Part shown: positions 26,146 through 35,650 of the stretch, one piece after another
Position numbering within the stretch: position 1 is the first letter of the stretch
Layout of the letters: each line of letters begins with the position of its first letter
NCBI RefSeq assembly: GCF_012940005.1
Contig: NZ_SPMX01000043.1
Location: forward strand, 1-62,725
Source of the DNA: Candidatus Accumulibacter contiguus
GTDB taxonomy: Bacteria; Pseudomonadota; Gammaproteobacteria; Burkholderiales; Rhodocyclaceae
Direction: 5' to 3'
DNA: 62,725 nt
Made by a program: the position numbers and the translations under genes
The notes under the pieces: generated by a model
The model's database searches: none
What the model saw: only the letters and a program-made list of their open reading frames with translations
What the model was told of the DNA's origin: nothing

Positions 26146-27477
26146 ATGTCGGAAAGACGGCAAACGCTGATCGTCAGCGACCTCCATCTGGGCGGCGGCG
26201 CGGCCGATCCGGGCGACGACCACGTCTATCAGAACCGGCAGCTCGAACGCTTCGTCCGCCAGAGCCTGGCTTCGCCGGCCGGCCAGGAGGGGCAGATCGA
26301 ACTGTTCTTCAACGGCGATTTCCTGGAGTTCGCGCAGGTGAGGCAGGAGGCCTATCGCAGCCCGTCGACCGACTACTGGTGTTCGGAGCCGGAATCGCTG
26401 GAAAAGCTCGAGGCCATCCTCGCCGGGCACGACAACAGCTTTGCGGCGCTGCAGGCCTTTCAGGAAGCTGGCAACCGGGTCACCCTGGCGGCCGGCAACC
26501 ACGACGTCGACCTGTGCTGGCCGGCTGTGCGCAAGCGCCTGCGCGCGCGCATCGGCCCCGGCCTGCGTTTCGAAACCGGCGTCGATTGGGTCGAGCGCCA
26601 CGACGGCCGGCTGCACATCGGCCACGGCCACCTCGAGGACCCGGCCAACCGCTTCAAACACTGGTCGGCACCGATCCTGCAAGCGCCGGACGGAGCGCGA
26701 CTCGAAATGTGCCCCGGCACCTTGTTCATGGTCCGCTTCGTCAATGGTCTGGAAGCGCGCTACCCGTTTGCCGACAACCTGCACCCGGTGCAGAACCTGG
26801 CGACGGTGCTGCTGCGCGAGGATACCGGCGGCTTCGCCAGCGCCGGCTGGATGCTGCTGAAGTTCATCGCCCGCCATGCCAAGACGCTAGGCGCGTCAGA
26901 GGCTTCCGATGTCGGCCGGCGGCTGTTGGCGCGCCTGCGCGAGGACGACGATTTCGCGCAGCGTCTGGCGGCGGCGTGCCGGCTCCTGGGCGCAGAGCGA
27001 AGCCCGGAAAGCGTGCGCCGCGACGTGTCGGACGAGGATAGCCTGGCCGAATTGATGCGCCAACTGTTCGCCGTCGTGCCCCCGGACGACTGGCAGGCGC
27101 TGTTCGCGCTGCGGCCGGCGGCGGTGCTCGGCGCGGCGGGTTCGAAGACGCTGGGCACGATCGTCGGGGCACGCCACTTCGGCAGGAAGGCGCTGCGCGA
27201 TCTGGCGCAGCGCCGATTCGACGCCTGTCCCGCGGCGCAGGTGGTCGTCATGGGCCACACCCATCTGCCGGACGACCAGCCTTTCGACAACGGACGCTAC
27301 CTGAATCCCGGTAGCTGGACACGCTACCTCGACCTCGAAAAACATCCGCCGCTCAGGCTCGACGACCTGCGCGACGAATCCCGTTTCCCGTACGAGCTGA
27401 ACTACGTCGTCGTCGAAGCCACGGAGACGGACTCCAGACTGGTCGCCAGACGAGAGTGCTTCGAGAAGAGCGGCTGA
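26146..27477 (+). CDS. Calcineurin-like metallophosphoesterase
   Basis: A 443-aa cytoplasmic protein with the full two-metal phosphoesterase motif set: LIVSDLHLGG (D-x-H), FFNGDFLEF (G-D), AAGNHDVDLCW (G-N-H-D), a later GHGHLED, and VVMGHTHLPDD (G-H-x-H). A helical insertion of about 130 residues lies between the GNHD and GHTH motifs. The substrate is unknown: nucleic acid, nucleotide or phosphoprotein are all possible. It is 15 bases downstream of the caspase-CHAT gene, so they form an operon. A role in the same conflict module, for example as a second effector or a signal-degrading off-switch, is inference from position. It converges on tamB. Confidence 0.8.
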   Translation: MSERRQTLIVSDLHLGGGAADPGDDHVYQNRQLERFVRQSLASPAGQEGQIELFFNGDFLEFAQVRQEAYRSPSTDYWCSEPESLEKLEAILAGHDNSFAALQAFQEAGNRVTLAAGNHDVDLCWPAVRKRLRARIGPGLRFETGVDWVERHDGRLHIGHGHLEDPANRFKHWSAPILQAPDGARLEMCPGTLFMVRFVNGLEARYPFADNLHPVQNLATVLLREDTGGFASAGWMLLKFIARHAKTLGASEASDVGRRLLARLREDDDFAQRLAAACRLLGAERSPESVRRDVSDEDSLAELMRQLFAVVPPDDWQALFALRPAAVLGAAGSKTLGTIVGARHFGRKALRDLAQRRFDACPAAQVVVMGHTHLPDDQPFDNGRYLNPGSWTRYLDLEKHPPLRLDDLRDESRFPYELNYVVVEATETDSRLVARRECFEKSG

Positions 27478-27526
27478 ACGGAAGCGCTGCGCGGTCTTGC
27501 CACCTACACCACCAGACGCAAGTACG

Positions 27527-30500
27527 CTAGCGCCCGAACCGGTAATTCCAGAGCAGATCCAGTCCGGTCGTGGAACCGGCGTAGCCGACGAAAGAAAAAT
27601 TCCGGCTCAGGTTGACGGTCAGTTTGACAATGCTGCCAGCCGTGGCAAGCGATTGCTCGTAGCTGATCAGCATGTTCGACGACAAGCGCTTGCCGACGCT
27701 GACGATCTGTCCGGTGGTGGTATCGCTGGCGCCAAAGCCGGTGGTACTGGCAATCCGACTGGTCTGCCGCTGTCCCGATCCGTCGAGCTTGCCGCTGCTG
27801 ATGCCGAACTCGTCGATTCCCAGACCCCGCTGCACGGCCTTCAGCGGCCCGCCATCCTGACCGCCGAGAATGCTTTGCGCGGCGGCCAGCAACACCGACG
27901 TGTCCTGCCCGCGCTGTTGATCGGGGGCATGCCCAAGGACCAGCCAGGAAAGTTTTTCGGCATCCGGTACCTCGGGGTCGGAAACCAGCCGCACGACTGG
28001 CCGCCTGGCCGTTCCGGTCACCTCGACGCCGGCCTCGACCGGCAGGTTGCTGCGCATGGCGCGGATGTTGAGGCCGGGGTTGTCGATCAGGCCCTGGAAG
28101 TTGAGAATGCCGCGCTCGATGTCGAGCTTCTGGCCATAGGCATCGAAACGGCCATCCTCGGTACGGATCGAACCGGTGGCGCGCGGCAATCCGCTGCCCT
28201 CGGAGCGGACCTTCAGGGCGCCCACCAGACGGCTTTCAACGCCGGCGCCACGGAAGTGAAAGTGGCGGCCGAGGTCGGCATCGAGGTTCAGCGACAACAG
28301 CCGCGCCGGCACCGAAGCCTTCGCCTGGCCGGTACCCGGACGCTTGATCAGCACATCATCCGACAGTTGCGGCGTGCCGCTCCTGGCCTGCTCCCAGTAA
28401 GCGGCGTCGATCTGCAAGCGCCCGAGTACGTCGAGCATCCGCTCGCCGAGCTTCAGTTCCGCTTCTCCGGAGACGAGCACCCACTGGTCCGGGCGCTGCA
28501 GCACACCCAGACGTTCCGCGCGCAGCTGCAACACTCCATCCGAACGTCCGGTACGCAACTCGCCGCTGGCCTCGATGCGACCGGGTCCGGCGCGCAGGCT
28601 GCCGGCATTGATCCGGGAATCGAGCAGCAAGGTGCGCGGCAGCGGTTGCAGCTCACTCTCAAAGGATAGCTCCTTGAGCAGCAGGCGAAGCTCTGTGGCG
28701 GCCTCACTGCGCAATTGCAGCAGCAGCTTGCCGCGCTCCAGGCGCATCCCCTGGTCGAGTGCGCGCACGGCCAGGTCGTCGCCGCGCCATTCGCCGTTGA
28801 GGTGCGGCTGCGCCGGACTCCCGGTGAGCAGCAGACTGCCCGACAGACGACCACCGAGTTGCCAGCCGTCGCCAATCAGCGGGCCGGCCCAGGTCAGATC
28901 CGGGGCATTCAGCCGCAACTCCCCACGCCACGGCGCTTGCCGGTTGAGCAAGGCATCGGGCGAACTGGCGGCGCTGAAGTCGCCGGCAATTTCGCCAAGC
29001 CGATTGCCGCGCAGCTTGAGCTTGCCTTCAATACGACCGCCACTGGCCAGCAGGCTCAGCGTGCCCTCTTCGAGACCCAGCGGCAAGTTGCCGATCGTCA
29101 GATCGCCACGCTCTCGCCATAGCCGGATGCGCGTCGCCGGCAGGGTCGTTGGTGAGGCCTGTGGCGGGCTGCCGACGACATTGGCAACACCGATCTCCCA
29201 TTCGCCGTTGAGGCGCAGCGACTCGCCGTTGCCCTGCACGGCCAGCGCCTCGGACCATGCCGGGAACTCGGCCAGCACCGCGCCCACCGGCAAGTTGCGC
29301 AGCCTGCCGACGCTCTGCCAGTGCGGCTGCTGGTAATGCAGGCGATCGAGTTGCAAGGACCAGCCTGCGCCGATGAACTCGCCTGGGCCGGCACGGTAGC
29401 TGCCCCCGGCCAACTGCAGCGGCAGCGCGGCAGCCAGACGGAGGAAGGGCTTTTGCTTGTCGACCAGAGAAGAAAGCGTCAACTCGTTGAGCGTACCAGT
29501 CCAGGTCATGCCGACAGGCGGCGCGGCAAAACCACCGCCCAGCAACAGGCGCAATTCGCGTCGATGGCCTTGCGCCAGCAGGCTGAGCTGTGCGTGCAGG
29601 CGGTGCTGGCTGCGCACGCCCTCGGCGTCGATCGTCACGTCGCGCAAGGCGGTTTCCCCGTTCGGCAGGTCCAGTCCCGCCAGGCGCAGCGTGCCCGACA
29701 GTTGGCCCTGACTGCCTTCGCCGAGGCGTGCTGCGAGCGTCAGCCCGCGTAGCTGTCCGAAGCCCGGCAGCAGCAGACGCGCCGATTGCAGATCGGCGGA
29801 CACTACCGGTACCTGGATGTTGCCGCCCAGAACGAAGCGGCCGTTGAGCTCGCCAGCGACGCCCAGCGGGTCGAGCCGGGGTGCAGCCAGCAGCACGCTG
29901 AGCTGATCGCCGACGGCGCCGAAAGCGCCTTTCGCCGTCAGTCGGTTACCGGCTGCGGTCAGCTCGATATCGGCCTTGCGCAGGCGTTGCCCGACGAGAT
30001 CGATTTCACCCTTGCCGGCCAGTACTTCACCGCCGAGACGGCTGTTCTTCAATTGAAAGCGCAGCGCCAGCGCAAGCTGCGGACTGCTGCTGCCCTGCGC
30101 AGCGAGCTCGGCATTGAGGCGCGCCGCCGGTAGTCTGGCGAAACGGCTGGGGTCGAAATTCTGCAGCGCGCCCTGCAGGGCAAACTTGCCGCTCCCCAGC
30201 AGCGCCAACTTGCCGCTGGCGTCCAGGCGGGCGTCGCCAGCGAGCAGTCGTAGCGTCTCTACGGTGATTTCGTCGGGATGAATCGCCAGTTTGCTGTGGA
30301 TCGAGAAATGCGCATCTTGCAGCTCGGTTTCGAGTCGCTGGCTGTTCAAAGCCAGCGTGGCGCGCAGCGGGCCGGCGAGCTGCGTGCGGCGCAGGCTGCT
30401 GTACAGCGCACTCGCGTCCAGCGAAGTTACCGCCAGGCGCAGCGCGAGTTCGGCAGCACGCAGGCGGCCGCTGCCCTGCAGACGCCCGCCACCCGACAAA

Positions 30501-31582
30501 CGGACGTCGAGATTCGCCAGCTGCAACTCGTCGTTCTGGAGAGCGAGGTCGGTCTGCAGCGAGGCCACCGGCAGGCGCTGCTGGTCTACGGGTCCCGGAC
30601 GTCGATTGACCACCGTCAGTCGCCCGCCCAGACCGGCCAAGGCATCACCCAGCGGCTGCAGGTCGGCGCGCAGATCGAGCGCGGCCTGCAAAGCACCGTC
30701 GCTCCAGGCCGCCGGGTCGACGGCCGAAAGCTGGATCACTGCATCACGCAAGGGCTGTGACGAAAATGGGGTGATCCGGGCGGTGATTTCGCCGGCAAAG
30801 TGATCTCCCGCTTTGGCCTCGATTGCTCGCGCGCTGCCTTGCAGGACAAAGTCCTCGAGCCGACCCTCGGCAGCCAGATCGAAAGCGAGTGCTCGCCCGG
30901 CCGCATCGCCTTCGATGCCGGCTTTGGCGGTCAGTGCAAACGGTTTCTCGGCAGCCAGAGAGGCTTCGGCGACGACCTTCAGGCCGCCAAGACGCAGCCG
31001 CAAGTCGGGCAGGCGGTGCAGTAGGCCATCGCTCGACAGTTGCGCTTCAACCGCTTCCGCAATCGTCGCCGCCTTGCCGTCCGGGTGGGAATACTCGCCG
31101 ACTTCGATACGCCCGATGCTCAATTGCTCGACTTCAACCGCCAGCGGCAATGTCAGCCTGTCGGGCAGCCGCATGGCTTCGCTGCTGCTGACATTGGCTA
31201 CCCGCAGGCTTGTCACCTGGAGAAGACCCACCGCCAGGCGGCCGCGCAACAGCTCGGCCGGGTGCCAATCGACCTGCAGGTCCTGCACTTGGATATCCAG
31301 CTTCTCATCCCGCCAGCGCAGCGACTGCAGGGAAAGCGTCCCACGCAGCGTGCCTGCCGGTTCGGCCAGAGTGAGCTGGTCAGCGGCAAGCGTTTCGATC
31401 AGCCGGCAGAAGATGCGCAAGCCACTCTCGCTGCCGAGCAGCCAGGCGGCACCGGCCAGCAGCGCCAGCCAGGCCGACAGGGCGGCCAGCCAGCGCCAGG
31501 AGCGGCGTGACTTCGGCGTCGGCTGTTGCGGCGGCAAAGCCGGCGGCGAAGCGGGCGGTGGGGCAGTCGTTTCCTGGGACAT
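27527..31582 (-). CDS. tamB: TamB translocation and assembly module inner-membrane protein
   Basis: A 1351-aa protein with a single N-terminal membrane anchor (WRWLAALSAWLALLAGAAWL). A very long beta-rich periplasmic region (AsmA/TamB type) follows. The C-terminal DUF490-like domain contains GILNFQGLIDNPGLNIRAMR and ends SFVGYAGSTTGLDLLWNYRF. TamB bridges the inner membrane to TamA and is implicated in phospholipid transport and autotransporter assembly. Its start (ATG at 31582) is 4 bases after the tamA stop, so the two are co-transcribed and probably coupled; an upstream in-frame start would overlap tamA. Length is typical. It converges with the metallophosphoesterase gene. Confidence 0.9.
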   Translation of the reverse strand: MSQETTAPPPASPPALPPQQPTPKSRRSWRWLAALSAWLALLAGAAWLLGSESGLRIFCRLIETLAADQLTLAEPAGTLRGTLSLQSLRWRDEKLDIQVQDLQVDWHPAELLRGRLAVGLLQVTSLRVANVSSSEAMRLPDRLTLPLAVEVEQLSIGRIEVGEYSHPDGKAATIAEAVEAQLSSDGLLHRLPDLRLRLGGLKVVAEASLAAEKPFALTAKAGIEGDAAGRALAFDLAAEGRLEDFVLQGSARAIEAKAGDHFAGEITARITPFSSQPLRDAVIQLSAVDPAAWSDGALQAALDLRADLQPLGDALAGLGGRLTVVNRRPGPVDQQRLPVASLQTDLALQNDELQLANLDVRLSGGGRLQGSGRLRAAELALRLAVTSLDASALYSSLRRTQLAGPLRATLALNSQRLETELQDAHFSIHSKLAIHPDEITVETLRLLAGDARLDASGKLALLGSGKFALQGALQNFDPSRFARLPAARLNAELAAQGSSSPQLALALRFQLKNSRLGGEVLAGKGEIDLVGQRLRKADIELTAAGNRLTAKGAFGAVGDQLSVLLAAPRLDPLGVAGELNGRFVLGGNIQVPVVSADLQSARLLLPGFGQLRGLTLAARLGEGSQGQLSGTLRLAGLDLPNGETALRDVTIDAEGVRSQHRLHAQLSLLAQGHRRELRLLLGGGFAAPPVGMTWTGTLNELTLSSLVDKQKPFLRLAAALPLQLAGGSYRAGPGEFIGAGWSLQLDRLHYQQPHWQSVGRLRNLPVGAVLAEFPAWSEALAVQGNGESLRLNGEWEIGVANVVGSPPQASPTTLPATRIRLWRERGDLTIGNLPLGLEEGTLSLLASGGRIEGKLKLRGNRLGEIAGDFSAASSPDALLNRQAPWRGELRLNAPDLTWAGPLIGDGWQLGGRLSGSLLLTGSPAQPHLNGEWRGDDLAVRALDQGMRLERGKLLLQLRSEAATELRLLLKELSFESELQPLPRTLLLDSRINAGSLRAGPGRIEASGELRTGRSDGVLQLRAERLGVLQRPDQWVLVSGEAELKLGERMLDVLGRLQIDAAYWEQARSGTPQLSDDVLIKRPGTGQAKASVPARLLSLNLDADLGRHFHFRGAGVESRLVGALKVRSEGSGLPRATGSIRTEDGRFDAYGQKLDIERGILNFQGLIDNPGLNIRAMRSNLPVEAGVEVTGTARRPVVRLVSDPEVPDAEKLSWLVLGHAPDQQRGQDTSVLLAAAQSILGGQDGGPLKAVQRGLGIDEFGISSGKLDGSGQRQTSRIASTTGFGASDTTTGQIVSVGKRLSSNMLISYEQSLATAGSIVKLTVNLSRNFSFVGYAGSTTGLDLLWNYRFGR

Positions 31583-31586
31583 CTGT

Positions 31587-33290
31587 TCAAAAAGGAATTG
31601 CCAGCGAGAAATCCAGCCGCAGCTTGCCCTCGCGCTGGCCATAGGCGAGGTCTATGCCGAGCGGTCCGGCCGGACTTCGCCAGCGCGCACCGACGCCGTA
31701 ACCGACCGCGAGGTCGATGGCCTGGCGATCGTCGACTGCGTTGCCGGCATCGACAAAGACCGCCGCGCCCCAGGTCGGGTTGATCCAGTGCGTGTATTCG
31801 CCACTGATCGTCGCCAGGTAACGTCCGCCGACGGTCGCTTCGCCCTGTTTGACGCCAAGGCTCTGATAGGCGTAGCCACGTACCGAGTTGCTGCCACCGG
31901 CACGAAACAGGAAATCCTGCGGGATGCCCTGTGCGGACGGGGCGAAAGTGACCCCCAGCTCACCGCGAAAGAGCAGTGCGTCGCTGGCGCCAAGCGGAAT
32001 CCCCTGGCTGTAGCGCAGATAGGTCCGGAAAAAGTCCTGATCGGAAAGTAGTGCCTTGCTCCCTCCTCCCAACTGCAACTGCAGGGAGATGCCCTCGGCG
32101 GGATCGAGCGGATCCCTGGCATGCCGCCAGATCCAGCCGAGCTGTGCGGTCAGGGCACGCGCGGTAGTGGACGGCGAACCCTGTGGCGACTGTTGTTCCT
32201 CCTGCCAGTTGATTCCCAGACGCTGCTCGATGCTGCCGAACTGTTGCAGGCGCGTCGCCCCGATGGCGAAACGGCGGATGCCCAGGTTCTCGATGTCGGA
32301 GTGCTCGACTGCCGTGCCGACACCGTCGCGACGCTGTTCGTCATCCGGCGGAAAGAAAACGTCGGCGTAGGCCGTCTGACGCAATTGTTCGAAACGGACA
32401 CCGGTGTGCAACTCCCAGGCGCGGCCGAAAAGATCGCTGCTCCGGTAAGCGGCTTCGACACGGGCGCCGGTGTTGGTGCTGTAACCAGCACCAAAGCTGA
32501 GTTGGTACGGGGAGCGCTCGCGCAGTTGCACACGCACTGGTGCGCTTACCCAGCCATCCGCGGACGCTGCCGTGCTGTTGTCGTCATGTTCGAGCATGAC
32601 GCTGACCGACGAAAAGTAGGCGGTGCCCTGCAAGGCCACCTGCAAGGCCAGCAGCTTTTCCTCGCGGTAGGGTTCGCCGGGCTTGACGCTGCGATTGAAA
32701 CGTCCGACCAGATCTTCAGAATAGCGCTTGAGGCCGCTGATCTGCAGCTCGCCGAAGCGGTAGCGCGGACCGCTTGTGGCCACGACCGTCAGGTCGACCC
32801 GGCGCGCTTCGGGATCGACTTCGGCGCGGCTCTCCTGCAGGCGCGCAGCTGCGTAATCAACTGCCAGCAGCTCGGCCAGCAAAGCTTGCTTGGCCTCGTC
32901 CCAGTCGGCTTGCCGGAAGGGCTGGCCGGCGGGCAGTTTCCAGGCACGCAACAGCGACTCCCGTCGCTCGGGGTCGAGATCGCCGACGATTTCGATGTGT
33001 ACGCTGCCGATCCGCGAGCGCGGGCCGGGAAGCACCGCCAGCAGCAGTTCGTCGCCGTGCTGGCGCAGCACGACGTGCGGTGAAAAATAGCCTTCGGTCG
33101 CCAGCAGCTTTGCGACCTCGCGCTGCATCCGGCGCTCGAACGCCGCCTGAGCCGGGGCGTCGGCAACCTCGCCGAATTCCAGGTAGCGGCTCAACATTTC
33201 GCGCACTTCTTCGGGCGCCTGCAACTGTGGCACCGCAGCGGCGGCAGGCAGAGCGAGCAGCAAAGCGGCGAGGACAGGGGATTTGTGCAT
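31587..33290 (-). CDS. tamA: TamA/Omp85-family outer-membrane protein
   Basis: A 567-aa outer-membrane protein. It has a signal peptide (KSPVLAALLLALPAAAA) and three POTRA-like repeats: GDELLLAVLPGPRSRIGSVH at about 70-90, then VVATSGPRYRFGELQISGLK. A C-terminal Omp85 barrel follows with FRAGGSNSVRGYAYQSLG, the conserved R-G-Y loop motif, and a terminal SLAIPF with C-terminal Phe. TamA is the barrel partner of TamB. The ATG at 33290 was chosen because it begins the signal peptide; the frame stays open 54 codons upstream without family sequence. It is the first gene of the tamAB operon. Confidence 0.9.
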   Translation of the reverse strand: MHKSPVLAALLLALPAAAAVPQLQAPEEVREMLSRYLEFGEVADAPAQAAFERRMQREVAKLLATEGYFSPHVVLRQHGDELLLAVLPGPRSRIGSVHIEIVGDLDPERRESLLRAWKLPAGQPFRQADWDEAKQALLAELLAVDYAAARLQESRAEVDPEARRVDLTVVATSGPRYRFGELQISGLKRYSEDLVGRFNRSVKPGEPYREEKLLALQVALQGTAYFSSVSVMLEHDDNSTAASADGWVSAPVRVQLRERSPYQLSFGAGYSTNTGARVEAAYRSSDLFGRAWELHTGVRFEQLRQTAYADVFFPPDDEQRRDGVGTAVEHSDIENLGIRRFAIGATRLQQFGSIEQRLGINWQEEQQSPQGSPSTTARALTAQLGWIWRHARDPLDPAEGISLQLQLGGGSKALLSDQDFFRTYLRYSQGIPLGASDALLFRGELGVTFAPSAQGIPQDFLFRAGGSNSVRGYAYQSLGVKQGEATVGGRYLATISGEYTHWINPTWGAAVFVDAGNAVDDRQAIDLAVGYGVGARWRSPAGPLGIDLAYGQREGKLRLDFSLAIPF

Positions 33291-33455
33291 TCGGTTATCA
33301 GATGCCGATCCGGCAAGCGGCGAATTCTGGCTTTCGTCAGCGCGCCGGCAAGAATCGGCGACGCTGGCAGCCGGCCACAAGGACTTGCCGCAGGCAGTAT
33401 AGGATAAACCCTTAGGAAGCGTCGCGTGCCATCGACCGCGTGAGAATTCCAATAT

Positions 33456-33484
33456 TTGACCACTTGCCAGAAACGCGATACATT
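33456..33484 (+). promoter_or_regulatory. Sigma-70-type promoter for the 254-aa protein, copy 2
   Basis: TTGACC (33456-33461) and TACATT (33479-33484) are separated by 17 bp. The predicted transcript would have a leader of about 95 bases before the ATG at 33588, which has an agaaggag Shine-Dalgarno. It lies in the divergent gap between tamA and this gene. Confidence 0.55.
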
Positions 33485-33587
33485 CGCATCATCGGGGCGG
33501 TTTCGTTTGATTTTTAACTTATCTTTCCCCTCGTTGACTCGATCTGCAAACAAGCATGTCCAACCCTGAGAGAAGGAGTTTTCCCCC

Positions 33588-34352
33588 ATGTCCGTTCATC
33601 TTTACCTGTCGCTGATCCCCGAGGCCCTGATTGCCTCGATGCTTCCCCCGGAAGAATTTGGCCAGTATTACGCCACCGGGCACCAATACAAGTCCAAGGG
33701 CCAGGCAATGTTCTTTGAGGTCGACCCTAGCTTTCGGCATGAGTTTTTCGACATTGACGGCGCCATCGCTCGTTGCGTTCCGTCCCCCGACGGCAAGCCC
33801 AAGAACTCGGTCTACGTGTCTTCCTACCGGGTTCTCGAGCACATCCCGGTGAGTGCCATCGGCAAGCTCTATCTGAGTACTGCCTACGGCCAGACGCTGG
33901 GTTTGTCGCGCAAGGAAGCGATTCCTGTCGACCGGGCAGGCTTGCACTTGTATCAGGATCTGGCGCCAGTGAATAGTCTGATCGTCAGCACACTCGATCC
34001 TGCCGCCCACTATGCCAGCGTCACCGCCAAGCCCGCCAAGTTCATCCGTTTTCCTGCCTTGTGCTTTGTCGAACTCGCGCTGGGGCAGTTGGCATCTGAT
34101 CCTGAAAACGGCAGCGTGAACGATCTGCCGTACTCGTTCATCAACCATCTGCGTGAAGCGCTGATTGTTCTGAATCCGCAAACCAAGCAGAGCAAGCTGG
34201 TGCATCGGGTACACTCTCTGGAGTTCCCGTACCGCATGGTCAAGAATGGTTTCTATGTCGGTAATGGCCCGGATTTTGCGTATTACGCGATGCCATCGCA
34301 CGAGGTCATGCGCCAGGAACACAGCACCTGGTGGCGCCTGGCCAACATCTAG
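33588..34352 (+). CDS. Conserved 254-aa protein of unknown function, copy 2
   Basis: This is a full-length paralogue of the protein at 11766-12530, with the same length and near-identical blocks: LIPEALIASMLPPEEFGQYY, LYQDLAPVNSLIVSTLDPA and LVHRVHSLEFPYRMVKNGFY. No domain, signal peptide or membrane segment is recognised. It has its own promoter-like sequence and a clear Shine-Dalgarno (agaaggag) before the ATG. The two copies are in unrelated contexts (after hppA; between tamA and a glycosyltransferase), so they look like dispersed duplicates retained for different conditions. Function unknown. Confidence 0.8.
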   Translation: MSVHLYLSLIPEALIASMLPPEEFGQYYATGHQYKSKGQAMFFEVDPSFRHEFFDIDGAIARCVPSPDGKPKNSVYVSSYRVLEHIPVSAIGKLYLSTAYGQTLGLSRKEAIPVDRAGLHLYQDLAPVNSLIVSTLDPAAHYASVTAKPAKFIRFPALCFVELALGQLASDPENGSVNDLPYSFINHLREALIVLNPQTKQSKLVHRVHSLEFPYRMVKNGFYVGNGPDFAYYAMPSHEVMRQEHSTWWRLANI

Positions 34353-34429
34353 GAAGGAAGCCAGTCGAGCAGAGGGCAGACCTGCCGCCTGCCCTCCTCG
34401 TCAAACTCGATGGGTGAGTACGCGAAAGC

Positions 34430-35494
34430 TTGCATCTCGATGCAGATCGCGGAAAATTGCGGAGTCGCCACCGGCAAAGTTCGGCAGGCTTCCCAGCAGT
34501 GAGGTGGCAGATCTTGCCTGCAACAAATCCATCCGGCAGTGTCCAGGAACAACCGCTGCCGCTGCCTGAACAGGCTTCCGGCATCCTGACCCAGGCCGCT
34601 GAAACGCTGATCAGCGTCATCATTCCGACCTACAACTATGCGCACCTGCTACCGCGCGCGCTCGCTTCGGTGCTCTCGCAGATGGCCGCCGACGTCGAAC
34701 TGATCGTCGTCGATGATGGATCGACCGACGCGACCGCCGAAGTTCTGGCGGTTTACGCCGCTCGCCATCCGCAGTTGCGGCTGCTCGATCAGGCCAATGC
34801 GGGGGCAGCGGCGGCACGTAATCACGGGATTCGCAAGGCACGCGGGCGTTTTGCACTGCTCCTCGACGCGGACGACGAGTTGCTGCCGGGTGCGTTGGCG
34901 AATCTGCGCACGCTGCTGACAGAACATCCGGAGGCGGGAATGCTTCTCGGAGCGCAGGTTTCGGTCTACCCGGATGGTCGCGAGCGCCTGCGCCTGCCGA
35001 CGCCGGTGCCCGGCGCTTCGCCGCGGCAACTGGCGAGTCGCTACCTGCTTGAAAAGCGTGTGTCGATTTCGCATGGCTGTTCGCTGTTCCGCCGTGATCT
35101 GCTCCTGCAAAGACCCTATCCCGAGCATCTGCGCGGCGGTGAAGACGTCGCGGTTTTTGCGCACCTGTTGGTCAGCGCCCCGGTCGCCGTCACTCGTGCG
35201 CCGCTGGCGCGCATCCACAAACATGCCGACAGCTTGCGGCATAACCGCGACAATGAAGAAGCGCGTGCGCTCGCGATGGTCTGCGAAGTCTTTGCCGGCT
35301 TGCCCCCGGAATGTCATTCGCTGCGCCGACGCTACCAGGCGCAACGCTATCTGTCCTTGTTCCGCACCGCCCTGCTGGCTGGCGAATGCTCGACGGCCAG
35401 GCACTTTTATCGTTGCGCCTTTCGCTTGAGCCCCTGGCAGGCCTTGCGCGCTCGCCACTTGCGCAAGGCCATTCGCTTGCTGGCATGCTGGTAA
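34430..35494 (+). CDS. Family 2 glycosyltransferase
   Basis: A GT-A fold glycosyltransferase. The nucleotide-sugar site is visible in SVIIPTYNYAHLLPRALASV and LIVVDDGSTDATAEVL, and the metal-binding D-x-D equivalent is in ALLLDADDELLPGALANL. Downstream SISHGCSLFRRDLLLQ and RGGEDVAVFAHLLVS carry the acceptor-side motifs including the conserved E-D. The donor and acceptor are unknown. The start is uncertain: the open frame begins with TTG at 34430 and a GTG at about 34499 is an alternative; the domain itself starts about 60 residues in. The neighbouring membrane GT-C-like gene suggests a shared role in envelope or surface glycan assembly. Confidence 0.8.
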   Translation: MHLDADRGKLRSRHRQSSAGFPAVRWQILPATNPSGSVQEQPLPLPEQASGILTQAAETLISVIIPTYNYAHLLPRALASVLSQMAADVELIVVDDGSTDATAEVLAVYAARHPQLRLLDQANAGAAAARNHGIRKARGRFALLLDADDELLPGALANLRTLLTEHPEAGMLLGAQVSVYPDGRERLRLPTPVPGASPRQLASRYLLEKRVSISHGCSLFRRDLLLQRPYPEHLRGGEDVAVFAHLLVSAPVAVTRAPLARIHKHADSLRHNRDNEEARALAMVCEVFAGLPPECHSLRRRYQAQRYLSLFRTALLAGECSTARHFYRCAFRLSPWQALRARHLRKAIRLLACW

Positions 35495-35543
35495 GGGATT
35501 GGATCGATGCGTTAATGAAGTCGCGTACGCGACTCAGGAATCT

Positions 35544-35567
35544 CCCTCCCCCTCCGCCGGGGGAGGG
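35544..35567. repeat. 9-bp GC-only inverted repeat between glycosyltransferase genes
   Basis: The arms ccctccccc and gggggaggg are separated by tccgcc. The stem lies 50 bases after the GT2 stop and could act as a terminator or mRNA stem, but no U-run follows. Confidence 0.35.
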
Positions 35568-35650
35568 GTCGGGGGGGAGGAGGGAAACGGGTCAGTGACT
35601 TTCATGAGTGGGGGGCCTGCTATAGCCATGACCGATGGGAGAGTTTTTTG

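Noticed and set aside
27497-28669. A 390-codon plus-strand frame opposite tamB
   Set aside because: It is a shadow of the DUF490 end of tamB and resembles no protein.
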